In this document: positions 16,326-24,417 of the stretch, piece by piece
Position numbering within the stretch: the stretch's first letter is position 1
Layout of the letters: every line of letters begins with the position of its first letter
NCBI GenBank assembly: GCA_028284235.1
Contig: JANQSC010000011.1
Span: forward strand, 32,951 to 96,950
DNA from: Opitutaceae bacterium
GTDB lineage: Bacteria; Verrucomicrobiota; Verrucomicrobiia; Opitutales; Opitutaceae
DNA length: 64,000 bases
Direction of reading: 5' to 3'
Made by a program: the position numbers and the translations under genes
The notes under the pieces: generated by a model
Databases searched by the model: none
The model's input: only the letters and a program-made list of their open reading frames with translations
Told to the model about the DNA's origin: nothing

Positions 16326-17828
16326 ATGAGCGTCATCTTCCTTGCATTAGGAGTTCTTTTCGGGATTTTTGGTCTGTTTTTTAAGTACCCTCCCAATTCG
16401 CTCGGTAATAAGCTGAGTCCGAAAGGAAAAATCGTAGCACGATACTCGGGTGCTGCTGTGCTGATCTGCGGTTTCTTAGCATACATCCTAGAGGACCCTA
16501 AGACAAATCAAACGATTAATAAAATTGAGAACATTGAAATAAACATCCAAATCAATTCTCCGATAATCGAAAACTACTTTGTAATACCTCCGTTCACAAA
16601 GCAACAGCTGGACAAGCAGGCTCAATTAGAACGCGAACTTGAAGAGGCCCTCAAAAAGGTCCCTGGATATGAACCAAGCTTAAAAACCCAATTGTCACTG
16701 GTTTCCGCAAAGATTCGTGAAGACAAATTTCAAGAAGCAAAGTCAATGCTGGAAGTGCTTCAAATCGAGAACGAGAACGATCAAAATATTGTAGCTTTAT
16801 TGGGTCTCGTTCACCTGAAACTTGCTGAGAACACGATTGCCGAACAGTACTTTCAACGACGTGTTGAGATTACCGAGGCAAAATATGGAGAGGACCACAT
16901 AAATGTCGCGAAGAGTCTAAACAACCTAGCTACAGTGCTAATTCTTTTCAACCGCTTTGACGAAGCCGAGAAGCTAACTCAGCGTGCCATTGAGATCGAA
17001 GAGAAGAACCCAGGAGAGTATCCACTTAGTGTCCACAATCGAGCAATGCTGCTCTACCACAGTCATCGATTCGACGACGCCGAACCATTATTTCGGCAAG
17101 AGATTGAAATACACGAGAATAACCTAGGAGCGAATGATCCGTTAGTCGCAGCTAGCCTCAGTAGTCTAGCCGCGTTACTTAGCAGAACTGATCGATTCAA
17201 TGAGGGCGAACCATATCTCCATCGAGCATTGAAGATAAACGAAAACAGCTTCGGCGTAAGCCACCCAAAAGTTCTAAGTGATCTAACGCGTCTTGTGTCA
17301 CTATTGGTCAGGGATGGTCGCCACATAGAGGCAAAACCATATATCGTTCGCGCGATCGAAATCGCTGATTTTAATTTAGGAGTAGATAGTCCTGAATTTG
17401 CTAGTAGCTTGTACGATTTTGCCCCACTCCTGACAGAAATTGGTCGACATACGGAGGCAGAACGATTCTTCCGTCGCCTAATTGAAATCCTGGATAAAAA
17501 CCACGAAGCGGAAGACACGATTCTCGCCGCAAGTCGCAGCAACCTGGCCCTCCTGCTCAAAGAGACCGGTCGCCATTCAGAAGCAGAGCAACATTTCAAT
17601 CACTCTCTGGAGATATTTAAGAAAATACACGGAGCAGAACATTTGACTACCGCCAAAGCTCACAGCAATCTGGCCGTGCTACTTAGAGATACCAACCGTC
17701 ATTCTGAAGCAGCAGCACACTTCCGGAGAGCTCTCGAGATTTTCGAGAAAACACTAGGAGCGGACCATCGCGAAACGGAGTTGGCAAGATCAAATCTTCA
17801 AGAACTGGTGTATGACTCAGAGGATTAG
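16326..17828 (+). CDS. Membrane-anchored tetratricopeptide (kinesin-light-chain-type) protein
   Basis: A 500-residue protein. Two N-terminal membrane helices (residues about 2-20 and 40-57) are followed by a coiled linker (QLDKQAQLERELEEALKKV). From about residue 130 to the end there are TPR repeats of the 42-residue kinesin-light-chain type, with units like SLNNLATVLILFNRFDEAEK and SNLALLLKETGRHSEAEQHF. Such arrays mediate protein contacts. It sits between copies A and B of the repeated 91-residue module and is AT-rich, so it is probably acquired cargo. A partner is not evident. Confidence 0.85.
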   Translation: MSVIFLALGVLFGIFGLFFKYPPNSLGNKLSPKGKIVARYSGAAVLICGFLAYILEDPKTNQTINKIENIEINIQINSPIIENYFVIPPFTKQQLDKQAQLERELEEALKKVPGYEPSLKTQLSLVSAKIREDKFQEAKSMLEVLQIENENDQNIVALLGLVHLKLAENTIAEQYFQRRVEITEAKYGEDHINVAKSLNNLATVLILFNRFDEAEKLTQRAIEIEEKNPGEYPLSVHNRAMLLYHSHRFDDAEPLFRQEIEIHENNLGANDPLVAASLSSLAALLSRTDRFNEGEPYLHRALKINENSFGVSHPKVLSDLTRLVSLLVRDGRHIEAKPYIVRAIEIADFNLGVDSPEFASSLYDFAPLLTEIGRHTEAERFFRRLIEILDKNHEAEDTILAASRSNLALLLKETGRHSEAEQHFNHSLEIFKKIHGAEHLTTAKAHSNLAVLLRDTNRHSEAAAHFRRALEIFEKTLGADHRETELARSNLQELVYDSED

Positions 17829-17939
17829 TAATCTACACAGGTTGCCTAAAACTCTCTGCGAAATTTTGCATATACGAAGTCCCCTCCAGTCCACACCTAC
17901 ATTTCAATGTAGTTCATCCAGGATTCACATCTTCACCAT

Positions 17940-18215
17940 TCAATCTTCACTTTTCGTCCTCTTACCCGCTATCTTCTCCAAGAAATCCTTCGCCTCGCTG
18001 ACAGTCGCAAAGTCCTCCAAGGCGGAGAGGAGACGGCAGGTGTAAAGCGTCATCAGATCATTCAACTTACCCAACGCAAACGGACTGATCTCGATGCGGT
18101 CATCGGGCCAATCCTCGAATACCGAAAAGACTGACGCGATGCAGATTATAAGATCCGCGTTTTCGTCGATTGATTTCCTCGCCTCCGCGTAGCGGCGTAT
18201 TGTTTCAGAGTCCAT
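17940..18215 (-). CDS. Repeated ~91-residue unknown protein, copy B
   Basis: A 91-residue protein starting MDSETIRRYAEARKSIDENA, with the family core FSVFEDWPDDRIEISPFALG and LSALEDFATVSEAKDFLEK. The frame extends 4 codons further up (MIKG), but the MDSET start is the one shared by copies B, C and D. It is divergent from the RHH gene at 18293 across a palindrome-bearing gap. Acidic, with no cysteine motif, membrane span or signal peptide. Its function is unknown; the divergent pairing with a small DNA-binding protein implies joint regulation. Confidence 0.78.
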   Translation of the reverse strand: MDSETIRRYAEARKSIDENADLIICIASVFSVFEDWPDDRIEISPFALGKLNDLMTLYTCRLLSALEDFATVSEAKDFLEKIAGKRTKSED

Positions 18216-18228
18216 TCCTTTAATCATA

Positions 18229-18282
18229 TGTCACATAAGATATATCTTGTGCATCATTGTCGTCAATCAAAAATGTGTGACA
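18229..18282. promoter_or_regulatory. Divergent operator/promoter, module B
   Basis: The gap between copy B and its RHH gene contains the perfect 12-bp palindrome AAGATATATCTT (18237-18248) and a longer-range inverted pair TGTCACA (18229-18235) / TGTGACA (18276-18282). The same AAGATATATCTT is present in module C, and one of its outer arms has a single change there. RHH repressors typically bind such short palindromes, so this is the likely autoregulatory site. Confidence 0.6.
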
Positions 18283-18292
18283 TGGTATACGA

Positions 18293-18463
18293 ATGTCAAA
18301 AGACGATTCAGAAAAGAAGTCCGAATTCCTCAGCATCCGCGTCTCCAAGGAGATGAAAGCTGAGCTGGAAGCAATCGCCGCAGACAACGAACGAAGCCTT
18401 TCTTGGGTTGTGGCGAAGATAATCGACCGGTACCTGGAGAGCGGACGCTCAAAAAAATTCTAG
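18293..18463 (+). CDS. Tiny ribbon-helix-helix (CopG/Arc-type) regulator, module B
   Basis: A 56-residue protein. After a charged N terminus comes FLSIRVSKEMKAELEAIAAD, then NERSLSWVVAKIIERY-like helix B (here IIDRY). The strand FLSIRV would lie in the DNA major groove. The pattern fits MetJ/Arc/CopG repressors. It is divergent from copy B of the 91-residue protein and is 90 percent or more identical to the copy at 21067. It stops at TAG 18461-18463; the next plus-strand gene starts 39 bases later. Confidence 0.85.
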   Translation: MSKDDSEKKSEFLSIRVSKEMKAELEAIAADNERSLSWVVAKIIDRYLESGRSKKF

Positions 18464-18502
18464 CGGACGCCCAATCAACTCGAATCCAACCACCATCCAA
18501 CC

Positions 18503-18844
18503 GTGAGCGAGAACCTGAGGTTTTATTTGAGCTGCGCGGTTGTTGGATTCCTGGTTTCGCTCTGGTGGCGAAATGAAACAGTCGAGAAATTTAGTTTTCC
18601 CTGGCTGGCTTTGCTAGTACCCATTTTCTGGATTGCGACTACGACTAGCCTGATCGCATTCGTCAAAGAACCTTCAACAAGCGTCGGAGACGCATTTCTC
18701 AAAAGCATCGACATACGTTACTTCTATCGCGGTCGCGAAATGGTTGAAATGAGAGCCCCTGGAGCACTAGCCATGTTCGCAACCGCTACGTTTGCTCTGA
18801 TCATCAGATGGTTCTGGCATCTGAAGAACAGAGGCAACATCTAA
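18503..18844 (+). CDS. Small three-helix membrane protein
   Basis: A 113-residue hydrophobic protein starting with GTG. There are three likely membrane helices: about residues 7-23 (FYLSCAVVGFLVSLWW), 33-55 (WLALLVPIFWIATTTSLIAF) and 88-105 (LAMFATATFALIIRWFW). The loop between helices 2 and 3 is charged. No family is recognised. It directly follows the RHH gene of module B and may be translated from the same transcript. Confidence 0.65.
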   Translation: MSENLRFYLSCAVVGFLVSLWWRNETVEKFSFPWLALLVPIFWIATTTSLIAFVKEPSTSVGDAFLKSIDIRYFYRGREMVEMRAPGALAMFATATFALIIRWFWHLKNRGNI

Positions 18845-18917
18845 GTCTTGAGGTCAAAAATTCAGCTCTGACCCTTTTGCTCACCCATACCTCTAGTGCT
18901 TCGCCTTAGAGCAAGTA

Positions 18918-19952
18918 CTATTCTTCGCCTTTCAGCTTTCTCATCAGGGGAATTGCACCTTCACGATTGATCGTTTCCAAAATGCTTGCCTCTCGTTCTC
19001 CTTTTCCAAACAGCGTTTCAACCTGTTCCGGGGCAAATCCGGCCTTCACGATTAGGAGAATTCTGTCGAGTTCGCGTTTATCATAAAACCACTTCTCCAA
19101 TAGCGTGGATGGAACATTGTGGATCTTGAACAACTGATACACGGGATCTATGACGTTCGAATGTCCTATTAGATCGTTTAAAAACGCACTCCTAAACCCA
19201 AAATCATATAGAGCATCAACCCTCCTCTGCGATTCGCCAGGTAGCACATCGTACATCCTTTCATCTATCTGCAAACCTAGGCCTTTGCGATCATCGCTCG
19301 CTTCCTCTTCGTCATCACTGGTCATTCTTCGGACTTCCTCTTCAGCGGGTTTATCCTCTGCCAGACTTCGACTGGCCTCCCATTCTTTAAATCTAGCGAC
19401 CCGATCTTCAGCCTCATTAACTTCTTCCTCGAATTTTGCAATTTCGGCGTTCCGCTTTTCGTAGTCAGCTTTTCTCGATTCGTATTCAGCCTCGCGGGTC
19501 GCCAATTGATCCTCCTCAAAAATGATGTCAGTCCGCCTTTGAGTGTTCCGCGCCTTCCTAAGCTCTAGGCCACGCTCTTCCTCAAACGCAAAACGTTGCT
19601 TCGCTTCCTCGACAAGGCGCCCGTACATGTAACCATTCAGCCATTTTCGAGGCCAAGGCCAAAGTAAAATATACAGAACGGAGATGAGTGCCGGGTGACC
19701 AAAATACCACCAACCCCAATAAGAAGAATGGGCCGTCTTTAGCTCTTCGATCTTCGTGTATATATCTAAATCTGAAAACAGGAATATTGAAACGGGGACC
19801 CAATTGGTGACGAGAAACGCGATAATGAAACCGAAAAAGAACGGATGTGCCAGACGCTCCCAAATCATACGCTTCGCCATTTGCTCCAGCGATTCGCCAT
19901 CGCCACCGGAGTCCTTCAAGTCTCTAAATTTGGGAGTTGGGCCTTCAGACAT
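18918..19952 (-). CDS. Membrane protein with long coiled coil
   Basis: A 344-residue protein. Two membrane helices lie at about 34-58 (HPFFFGFIIAFLVTNWVPVS) and 84-100 (ALISVLYILLWPW). A strongly charged coiled coil runs from about 115 to 205 (EEDQLATREAEYESRKADYE, EEEVNEAEDRVARFKEWE). A predicted globular end follows (DALYDFGFRSAFLNDLIGHS). The family is not recognised. It is the last gene of a three-gene minus-strand group with the two small genes upstream (gaps 10 and 21 bases), so it is probably co-transcribed with them. Confidence 0.75.
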   Translation of the reverse strand: MSEGPTPKFRDLKDSGGDGESLEQMAKRMIWERLAHPFFFGFIIAFLVTNWVPVSIFLFSDLDIYTKIEELKTAHSSYWGWWYFGHPALISVLYILLWPWPRKWLNGYMYGRLVEEAKQRFAFEEERGLELRKARNTQRRTDIIFEEDQLATREAEYESRKADYEKRNAEIAKFEEEVNEAEDRVARFKEWEASRSLAEDKPAEEEVRRMTSDDEEEASDDRKGLGLQIDERMYDVLPGESQRRVDALYDFGFRSAFLNDLIGHSNVIDPVYQLFKIHNVPSTLLEKWFYDKRELDRILLIVKAGFAPEQVETLFGKGEREASILETINREGAIPLMRKLKGEE

Positions 19953-19962
19953 TGTTCTCTTC

Positions 19963-20166
19963 TCAATGAGGTATTCTGAGTTTCAAGGCAACCTCTGCCA
20001 TCTTGTTTCGCGGCTCTACCACATTGTAGGTTTTACTTTCCTTTATGCGATAAGGAATTGATTCGGCCGAGTAGCGGTTGCCGATCTCGAAACCAAACGG
20101 GCTTGGCCCCGCAAATGCGGACGCAGAGAGAAACGCCAAAGCGAAAAAGAACATAACAGCCTTCAT
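19963..20166 (-). CDS. Small secreted protein
   Basis: A 67-residue protein with a clear signal peptide (MKAVMFFFALAFLSASAFAG, cleavage after AFA), leaving a mature peptide of about 48 residues with no cysteine. It sits between the coiled-coil membrane protein and the GYF-domain protein on the same strand with very short gaps. Its function is unknown. Confidence 0.65.
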   Translation of the reverse strand: MKAVMFFFALAFLSASAFAGPSPFGFEIGNRYSAESIPYRIKESKTYNVVEPRNKMAEVALKLRIPH

Positions 20167-20187
20167 GGCACAAGAGAATGTCCCTAG

Positions 20188-20559
20188 TTAAACTCTCTGC
20201 CTCGCCACTATGATGCATCGGCACCATGGCTCGCAAGAGCAGTCCCATGGAGGGACTTCAGGAACCTCGTCGATTGGGTAAACTTTCTCTGAAAGGGCTG
20301 TGCAACTAGGGCAATCGTCGCCATTGCCCGATAGAGAGATTTCCACGCACTCAATGCCCGCTTCTTTCATTTCCAGTAATCGGGGCGGATACTCCTCATT
20401 CATTATTCCGGCAATACGCCGCCAGCCCTCCACTTTTGAAGACCAATATTCGGCGTGAAAGTCGAACTCGCCGCGCTTATTCATCCGCATCAGCTGGGCA
20501 AGTGTAAAGGAGCCAAGCTCCTCGTTTTCAAACCGTATCCGGTATTTCATTTCACTCAT
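20188..20559 (-). CDS. GYF_2-domain protein with phage-head-like Cys/Pro motif
   Basis: A 123-residue protein. Residues 5-55 fit a GYF_2 (DUF4339) fold: YRIRFENEELGSFTLAQLMR and HAEYWSSKVEGWRRIAGIM. The C-terminal part reads DDCPSCTALSEKVYPIDEVP, then PPWDCSCEPWCRC. That arrangement of CxxC, a central PIDEVP and a final CRC is like the metal-binding end of phage Mu gpF-type minor head proteins and related peptidase-linked domains. The fusion is unusual. It heads the three-gene minus-strand group. Confidence 0.7.
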   Translation of the reverse strand: MSEMKYRIRFENEELGSFTLAQLMRMNKRGEFDFHAEYWSSKVEGWRRIAGIMNEEYPPRLLEMKEAGIECVEISLSGNGDDCPSCTALSEKVYPIDEVPEVPPWDCSCEPWCRCIIVARQRV

Positions 20560-20713
20560 CGGTCTATAGGTTCATCGTCTCAAAAATCTCGAGCGGTACG
20601 TACGCCTTAATCACAGTTCTATCAGAAGAAGCGATGTCGGGATTCGTGTCGAGGGCAGAAGCGATCCTACAAATAATTTAAGCTACTCCTTCGCCTCTAA
20701 CGAATCAATGCAA

Positions 20714-20989
20714 CTAATCGCAAATCTCGTCCGCACCGCCCTCCACCCTCTCCAAAAACTCCTCCGCTTCGCCAACAGTCGCGAAGTCCTCGAGGGCGGA
20801 GAGAATGCGGCATGCGTGGAGCGTCATCAGATCATTCAGCTTGCCGAGAGCGAAGGGGCTGATCTCGATGCGGTCGTCGGGCCACTCCTCGAATACCGAA
20901 AAGACTGATGCGATGCAAATTATATGATCCGCGTTTTCGTTGATTGTCTTCCTCGCCTTCACATAGCGGCGTATCGTTTCCGAGTCCAT
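20714..20989 (-). CDS. Repeated ~91-residue unknown protein, copy C
   Basis: A 91-residue paralogue starting MDSETIRRYVKARKTINENA, then DHIICIASVFSVFEEWPDD and FALGKLNDLMTLHACRILSA. It differs from copy B mainly at the C terminus (VGEAEEFLERVEGGADEICD). It is divergent from the RHH gene at 21067 across an operator almost identical to that of module B. The 154 bases between this gene and the GYF-domain gene hold nothing recognisable. Confidence 0.78.
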   Translation of the reverse strand: MDSETIRRYVKARKTINENADHIICIASVFSVFEEWPDDRIEISPFALGKLNDLMTLHACRILSALEDFATVGEAEEFLERVEGGADEICD

Positions 20990-21002
20990 TCCTTTGATCA
21001 TA

Positions 21003-21056
21003 TATCACATAAGATATATCTTGTACATTATTGTCGTCAATAAAAAATGTGTGACA
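21003..21056. promoter_or_regulatory. Divergent operator/promoter, module C
   Basis: It carries the 12-bp palindrome AAGATATATCTT (21011-21022) and outer arms TATCACA (21003-21009) / TGTGACA (21050-21056). The left arm has one change from module B. The conserved palindrome in otherwise drifting sequence supports it as the binding site of the RHH protein. Confidence 0.6.
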
Positions 21057-21066
21057 TGGTACACGA

Positions 21067-21237
21067 ATGCCGAAAAACGATTCAGATAAGAAGTCCGAAT
21101 TCCTCAGTATTCGCGTCTCTAAGGAGATGAAAGCTGAGCTGGAAGCAATCGCCGCTGACAACGAACGAAGCCTTTCTTGGGTTGTGGCGAAAATAATCGA
21201 ACGGTACCTGGAAAGCGGACGCTCGAAAAAATTCTAG
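21067..21237 (+). CDS. Tiny ribbon-helix-helix regulator, module C
   Basis: A 56-residue protein, MPKNDSDKKSEFLSIRVSKE at the N terminus and RSLSWVVAKIIERYLESGRS near the C terminus. It differs from the module B protein by only a handful of residues. It has the same ribbon-helix-helix pattern and the same position relative to the 91-residue gene. No downstream gene follows closely; the next plus-strand gene starts at 21627. Confidence 0.85.
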   Translation: MPKNDSDKKSEFLSIRVSKEMKAELEAIAADNERSLSWVVAKIIERYLESGRSKKF

Positions 21238-21626
21238 ACTTTAACACCCGGGAAAGAGGCAGACGTTGTTATCCCGCTTCAATGTATAAGTGCCGAACTT
21301 ATAGGTTATCTTTTCTGATTGGACTACTGGATCCGAAGTAAAATGTACCCTACAGTGGCACAAAATACGTAAATTGTGGGGTATGAATGAGGCGACAATC
21401 GAGTTAAGCTAGTCATCTTGAAGTGTGTTCGGTGCCCGATTCCCCCAATGTTCTCAGATTGTCATTTCAACGTCTCGACTTCCGTTTCCCCTAGTAAGGA
21501 ACACAGTGCCTCTTCTAGGAGCTATTTATCTAGAGAACTGGTGGTATATCAATACCCGCAACGTGCATTCTCTGATCGCACTGGCGCGAACGCCTTCGCA
21601 ACCGAAGTTCAAGGAGGGTCTGATCA
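21238..21626. other. 389-base stretch without a gene
   Basis: No convincing frame is seen on either strand. A short inverted repeat TATAAG-N7-CTTATA lies at 21285-21303. The right end carries a strong ribosome site (GGAGGG, 9 bases before ATG) for the secreted protein at 21627, so a promoter for that gene is expected here. Confidence 0.5.
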
Positions 21627-22739
21627 ATGAAGACTACCTTTGTTTTTGCCTTCATGCTCGCAGCGTTTGCCGTGCAAGCAGAGGATAAGATTCGGGACTC
21701 CTTGGGCGCTAATGCGAAAACCACAACCGACACCACTGTAACGGTTTACGACATCGGAGAGAGATTCGAACTCAGTTCAAATAACGGAAGCGAGAGAGTT
21801 AGTTTCGAGGCTAGGAGAGAGTTTTCCGTACCGGGATTGGGCTTACGCTTTCCAAACCTAACTCAGACGATAGTAGCATCTGCTCCGCTCGACAAGAAAA
21901 GCACTGACAAAAGGACGGAACTGGCGAATCTTGACGGTTTGGCTGACGCGTTCACACTAAAGTTCACCATATCAAGAATCGCTTCCGAATCTAAGCCGAA
22001 CGACGCAAATCTTGACGGAACGAAAAAGGGTGAGTTTCTTAGCTTAATCACAAAGAAATGGGATGCGACGGGAGCAGGGCTGAGGCCGACGAGCGTCAGA
22101 CCGGAAGAGGTCACTGACGACCTCATGTTGTACTACGCTTCATCTGAGCAGCTCAGAGAATGGAGGACGTTGTCGTGGAGCGATGCGAAACCAATCTTCG
22201 TTCAAGGAGTGAGTGCGACAATCGGCTACGAGGAATACGACTATTTGAGATCCGTCACTCTATCCGAAACCTCAGCAAAAAGAGTTCCGTATTCACTGAA
22301 AGCCTACTGTGCCAAGCGCACAGCCTCCAAGCGAATGGTCTACTCTTTTGGGTACGAGTATCAGAAGGCCTACAAAAAGGGTGAAACTAAGACGCTGTGT
22401 GTACCAGACGACAGCAATCCTCAGCTATTCGACTGTGAGGAGAAAGTGGTAGGAGGTCCCGTGGACGACTCCAACGAGATAGGATTTTTCGAGATGCGAG
22501 GCTACTTCAGTTGGAACGACAATATTAAGCCTTTCGCGGCATCGCTAAAGCTCTCCTACGATTTCGAGGACGATATAGCGGGAATCGACGTTCCGATTTT
22601 CCTGACTCGAAGCAAGAAAAAGGACAATAAGGAGGGTAAACTAAACGGAGGTATTCGCTTGGGCTGGAGGGATGATACCGACAAGATAACCTTTGGATTA
22701 TTTGTTGGAGGGGATTTCAAGCTATTCGATGACATTTAG
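21627..22739 (+). CDS. Secreted, probably outer-membrane-associated protein of unknown family
   Basis: A 370-residue protein with a signal peptide (MKTTFVFAFMLAAFAVQA, cleavage before EDK). The mature part is beta-rich. The last third alternates polar and hydrophobic residues (IGFFEMRGYFSWNDNIKPFA, GIRLGWRDDTDKITFGLFV), which suggests beta strands, and it ends close to an aromatic residue. A cysteine pair is possible in the middle (YCAKRT, CVPDDSN, FDCEEK). A GGAGGG ribosome site supports the start. It is the only gene between modules C and D. Confidence 0.7.
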   Translation: MKTTFVFAFMLAAFAVQAEDKIRDSLGANAKTTTDTTVTVYDIGERFELSSNNGSERVSFEARREFSVPGLGLRFPNLTQTIVASAPLDKKSTDKRTELANLDGLADAFTLKFTISRIASESKPNDANLDGTKKGEFLSLITKKWDATGAGLRPTSVRPEEVTDDLMLYYASSEQLREWRTLSWSDAKPIFVQGVSATIGYEEYDYLRSVTLSETSAKRVPYSLKAYCAKRTASKRMVYSFGYEYQKAYKKGETKTLCVPDDSNPQLFDCEEKVVGGPVDDSNEIGFFEMRGYFSWNDNIKPFAASLKLSYDFEDDIAGIDVPIFLTRSKKKDNKEGKLNGGIRLGWRDDTDKITFGLFVGGDFKLFDDI

Positions 22740-22868
22740 CTACATTAGGCCAGCGTTGCCATGATTCTCACCTAGCTCTTGTTCCTTTATAGTGATGCGG
22801 TAGAGCAGCGCTTCGCTTGAAGCGCGCAAGAGAAAGAAAAAAGTGTCGATACGTAGATCTCGATTTCC

Positions 22869-23150
22869 CTACTTGCTTAATTCTTCACTACCCCCATCGC
22901 CCTCCACCTTCTCCAAAAATTCCTTTGCTTCGCTGACGGTCGCGAAGTCCTCGAGAGCGGAGAGGATGCGGCATGCGTAGAGCGTCATCAAGTCGTTGAG
23001 CTTGCCCAGGGCGAAGGGGCTGATCTCGATCCGGTCGTCGGGCCACTCCTCGAATACCGAAAAGACCGACGCGATGCAGATTATGAGATCGGCGTTTTCG
23101 TCGATCGACCTCCTCGCCTCCGCGTAGCGGCGGATTGTTTCAGAGTCCAT
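22869..23150 (-). CDS. Repeated ~91-residue unknown protein, copy D
   Basis: A 93-residue paralogue with MDSETIRRYAEARRSIDENA, then FSVFEEWPDDRIEISPFALG and LSALEDFATVSEAKEFLEKV. The frame continues 23 codons upstream, but the shared MDSET start has an AAGGGA ribosome-like site at suitable distance. It is divergent from a third RHH gene (23247) whose sequence is only distantly like those in modules B and C. The DNA between them is also different, with a new palindrome. Confidence 0.78.
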   Translation of the reverse strand: MDSETIRRYAEARRSIDENADLIICIASVFSVFEEWPDDRIEISPFALGKLNDLMTLYACRILSALEDFATVSEAKEFLEKVEGDGGSEELSK

Positions 23151-23202
23151 TCCTGTGATTCCCTTCTCTTTCAATCCATTCATAGCACTCAAAGAAATCT
23201 TT

Positions 23203-23241
23203 GAATACGTTGCTGTCAAGAATTATGTATTCAACGTATTC
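23203..23241. promoter_or_regulatory. Divergent operator/promoter, module D
   Basis: The arms GAATACGTTG (23203-23212) and CAACGTATTC (23232-23241) form a perfect 10-bp inverted repeat with a 19-base spacer, just upstream of the module D RHH gene. The palindrome differs from the AAGATATATCTT of modules B and C, in step with the divergent RHH protein. That covariation supports repressor-operator pairing. Confidence 0.6.
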
Positions 23242-23246
23242 TTTGT

Positions 23247-23411
23247 ATGAAAAAAGAAGTCATTCTCACCGTCCGCGTCGACGAAGACATGAACTCCGCT
23301 ATTCAAGGATTAGCCGATGACGACGAACGAGCCGTCGCCTGGATGGTTCGCAAACTCCTCGAAGAAGCCCTCTCCGCCAGAGGCGTCTACAAAACGAAGA
23401 AGAAGAAATAA
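23247..23411 (+). CDS. Tiny ribbon-helix-helix regulator, module D
   Basis: A 54-residue protein: MKKEVILTVRVDEDMNSAIQ, then GLADDDERAVAWMVRKLLEE and a lysine-rich tail. The strand VILTVRV followed by two helices is the ribbon-helix-helix pattern. Its helix B (AVAWMVRKLLEEAL) corresponds to SLSWVVAKIIERYL of modules B and C. It is divergent from copy D. Confidence 0.82.
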   Translation: MKKEVILTVRVDEDMNSAIQGLADDDERAVAWMVRKLLEEALSARGVYKTKKKK

Positions 23412-23474
23412 TAGACGTCGCGTTCAAGTCGATCCACTTTGCGTCTCCCGGCCGGGCTCGGAGTTGCCCATAAC

Positions 23475-23957
23475 ATGAAAGTAACCACAATATCAATTCT
23501 GCTCGGAGCCGTGATTTTCTCTGTCGCTAGCTTCGCCGATCAGGAGCCTGGAAAGACAGTAGACGAGGTAAAACTCGCTTGCATTAACTTCTTCAAGGCC
23601 TGCGAGGACAACGACCGTCCCACAATAAAGAGCTCTTTTGCTCAATTAACCCCCGAAACCCCAGCGGAGTTCATAAACTACTATGTCGAGGGGTTTACTA
23701 GAGAGAATCTATTCGCGAACGAAAAAGTGGGAGAGACAAAGGTTGTCAAAAACAAAGCAGTAATCGCTTACTGGAGCGACAAAAAAGACCTGGATCCAAT
23801 CTACTTCGTCCGAGAGGGAGACGATTGGAAAATCCTGATCACTTTAACGCAGTACAACGAGAAGTGCTACTCATGGTCGGAATCCGACTTGCGAGAGTTT
23901 GACGAACTGAAGGCCTGGTTTACGGCCTACAAGAGTGAACATCTATACAAGAGGTGA
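23475..23957 (+). CDS. Secreted NTF2-like-sized protein of unknown function
   Basis: A 160-residue protein with a signal peptide (MKVTTISILLGAVIFSVASF). The start at 23475 is chosen because it opens this signal; 12 codons of upstream frame are unlikely to be used. The mature part (VDEVKLACINFFKACEDNDR, DLDPIYFVREGDDWKILITL) has the pattern of SnoaL/DUF4878-like periplasmic proteins, in which a helix is followed by a curved sheet with a final W-K-I strand. No catalytic residues can be named. It follows the module D RHH gene on the plus strand. Confidence 0.65.
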   Translation: MKVTTISILLGAVIFSVASFADQEPGKTVDEVKLACINFFKACEDNDRPTIKSSFAQLTPETPAEFINYYVEGFTRENLFANEKVGETKVVKNKAVIAYWSDKKDLDPIYFVREGDDWKILITLTQYNEKCYSWSESDLREFDELKAWFTAYKSEHLYKR

Positions 23958-24003
23958 TTGGCGAACTGACAAAACCCACAGATTTGACGTATAAACCCCT
24001 TCA

Positions 24004-24396
24004 ATGCATCCAGATATAACAGCATTTAATGACGCTCAGAGCGAAGGAGATCAGGATATTTGTGAACTCCTCTCGTCAATAATCGACGAGTATCTAACTG
24101 AAGCGGAAAGCAAAATCTGGCATCGTCATCCTGTTTGGTTTCTTGATGAGAATCCGACTGTTGGCTATAGCCGACTAAAAGCTGGCATTAGACTCATGTT
24201 TTGGAGTGGAGCTGACTTTGAAGAAGAGGGACTGAAGCCAGGAACGGGTAAGTTCAAGGACGCCTCGATCGTTTACACTTCAGTTGAGGAGATAATCGAG
24301 AAAGACCTGAAACGCTGGTTGAAGAAGTCCAGAGCGATTCAATGGGACTACAAGAACATCTATAAAACCAAGGGTAAGCTAGATAGATTGAAATAG
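24004..24396 (+). CDS. DUF1801 (YdhG-like) protein
   Basis: A 130-residue protein. The N-terminal helix (ELLSSIIDEYLTEAESKIWH) is followed by HPVWFLDENPTVGYSRLKAG, then IRLMFWSGADFEE and a C-terminal helical pair. This matches the DUF1801 fold seen in many small stand-alone proteins, often in gene cassettes. Its function is not known. It is followed by a possible attC-like site and a VOC-family gene. Confidence 0.72.
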   Translation: MHPDITAFNDAQSEGDQDICELLSSIIDEYLTEAESKIWHRHPVWFLDENPTVGYSRLKAGIRLMFWSGADFEEEGLKPGTGKFKDASIVYTSVEEIIEKDLKRWLKKSRAIQWDYKNIYKTKGKLDRLK

Positions 24397-24417
24397 AGTA
24401 CGAAGAAATCTGAAATG

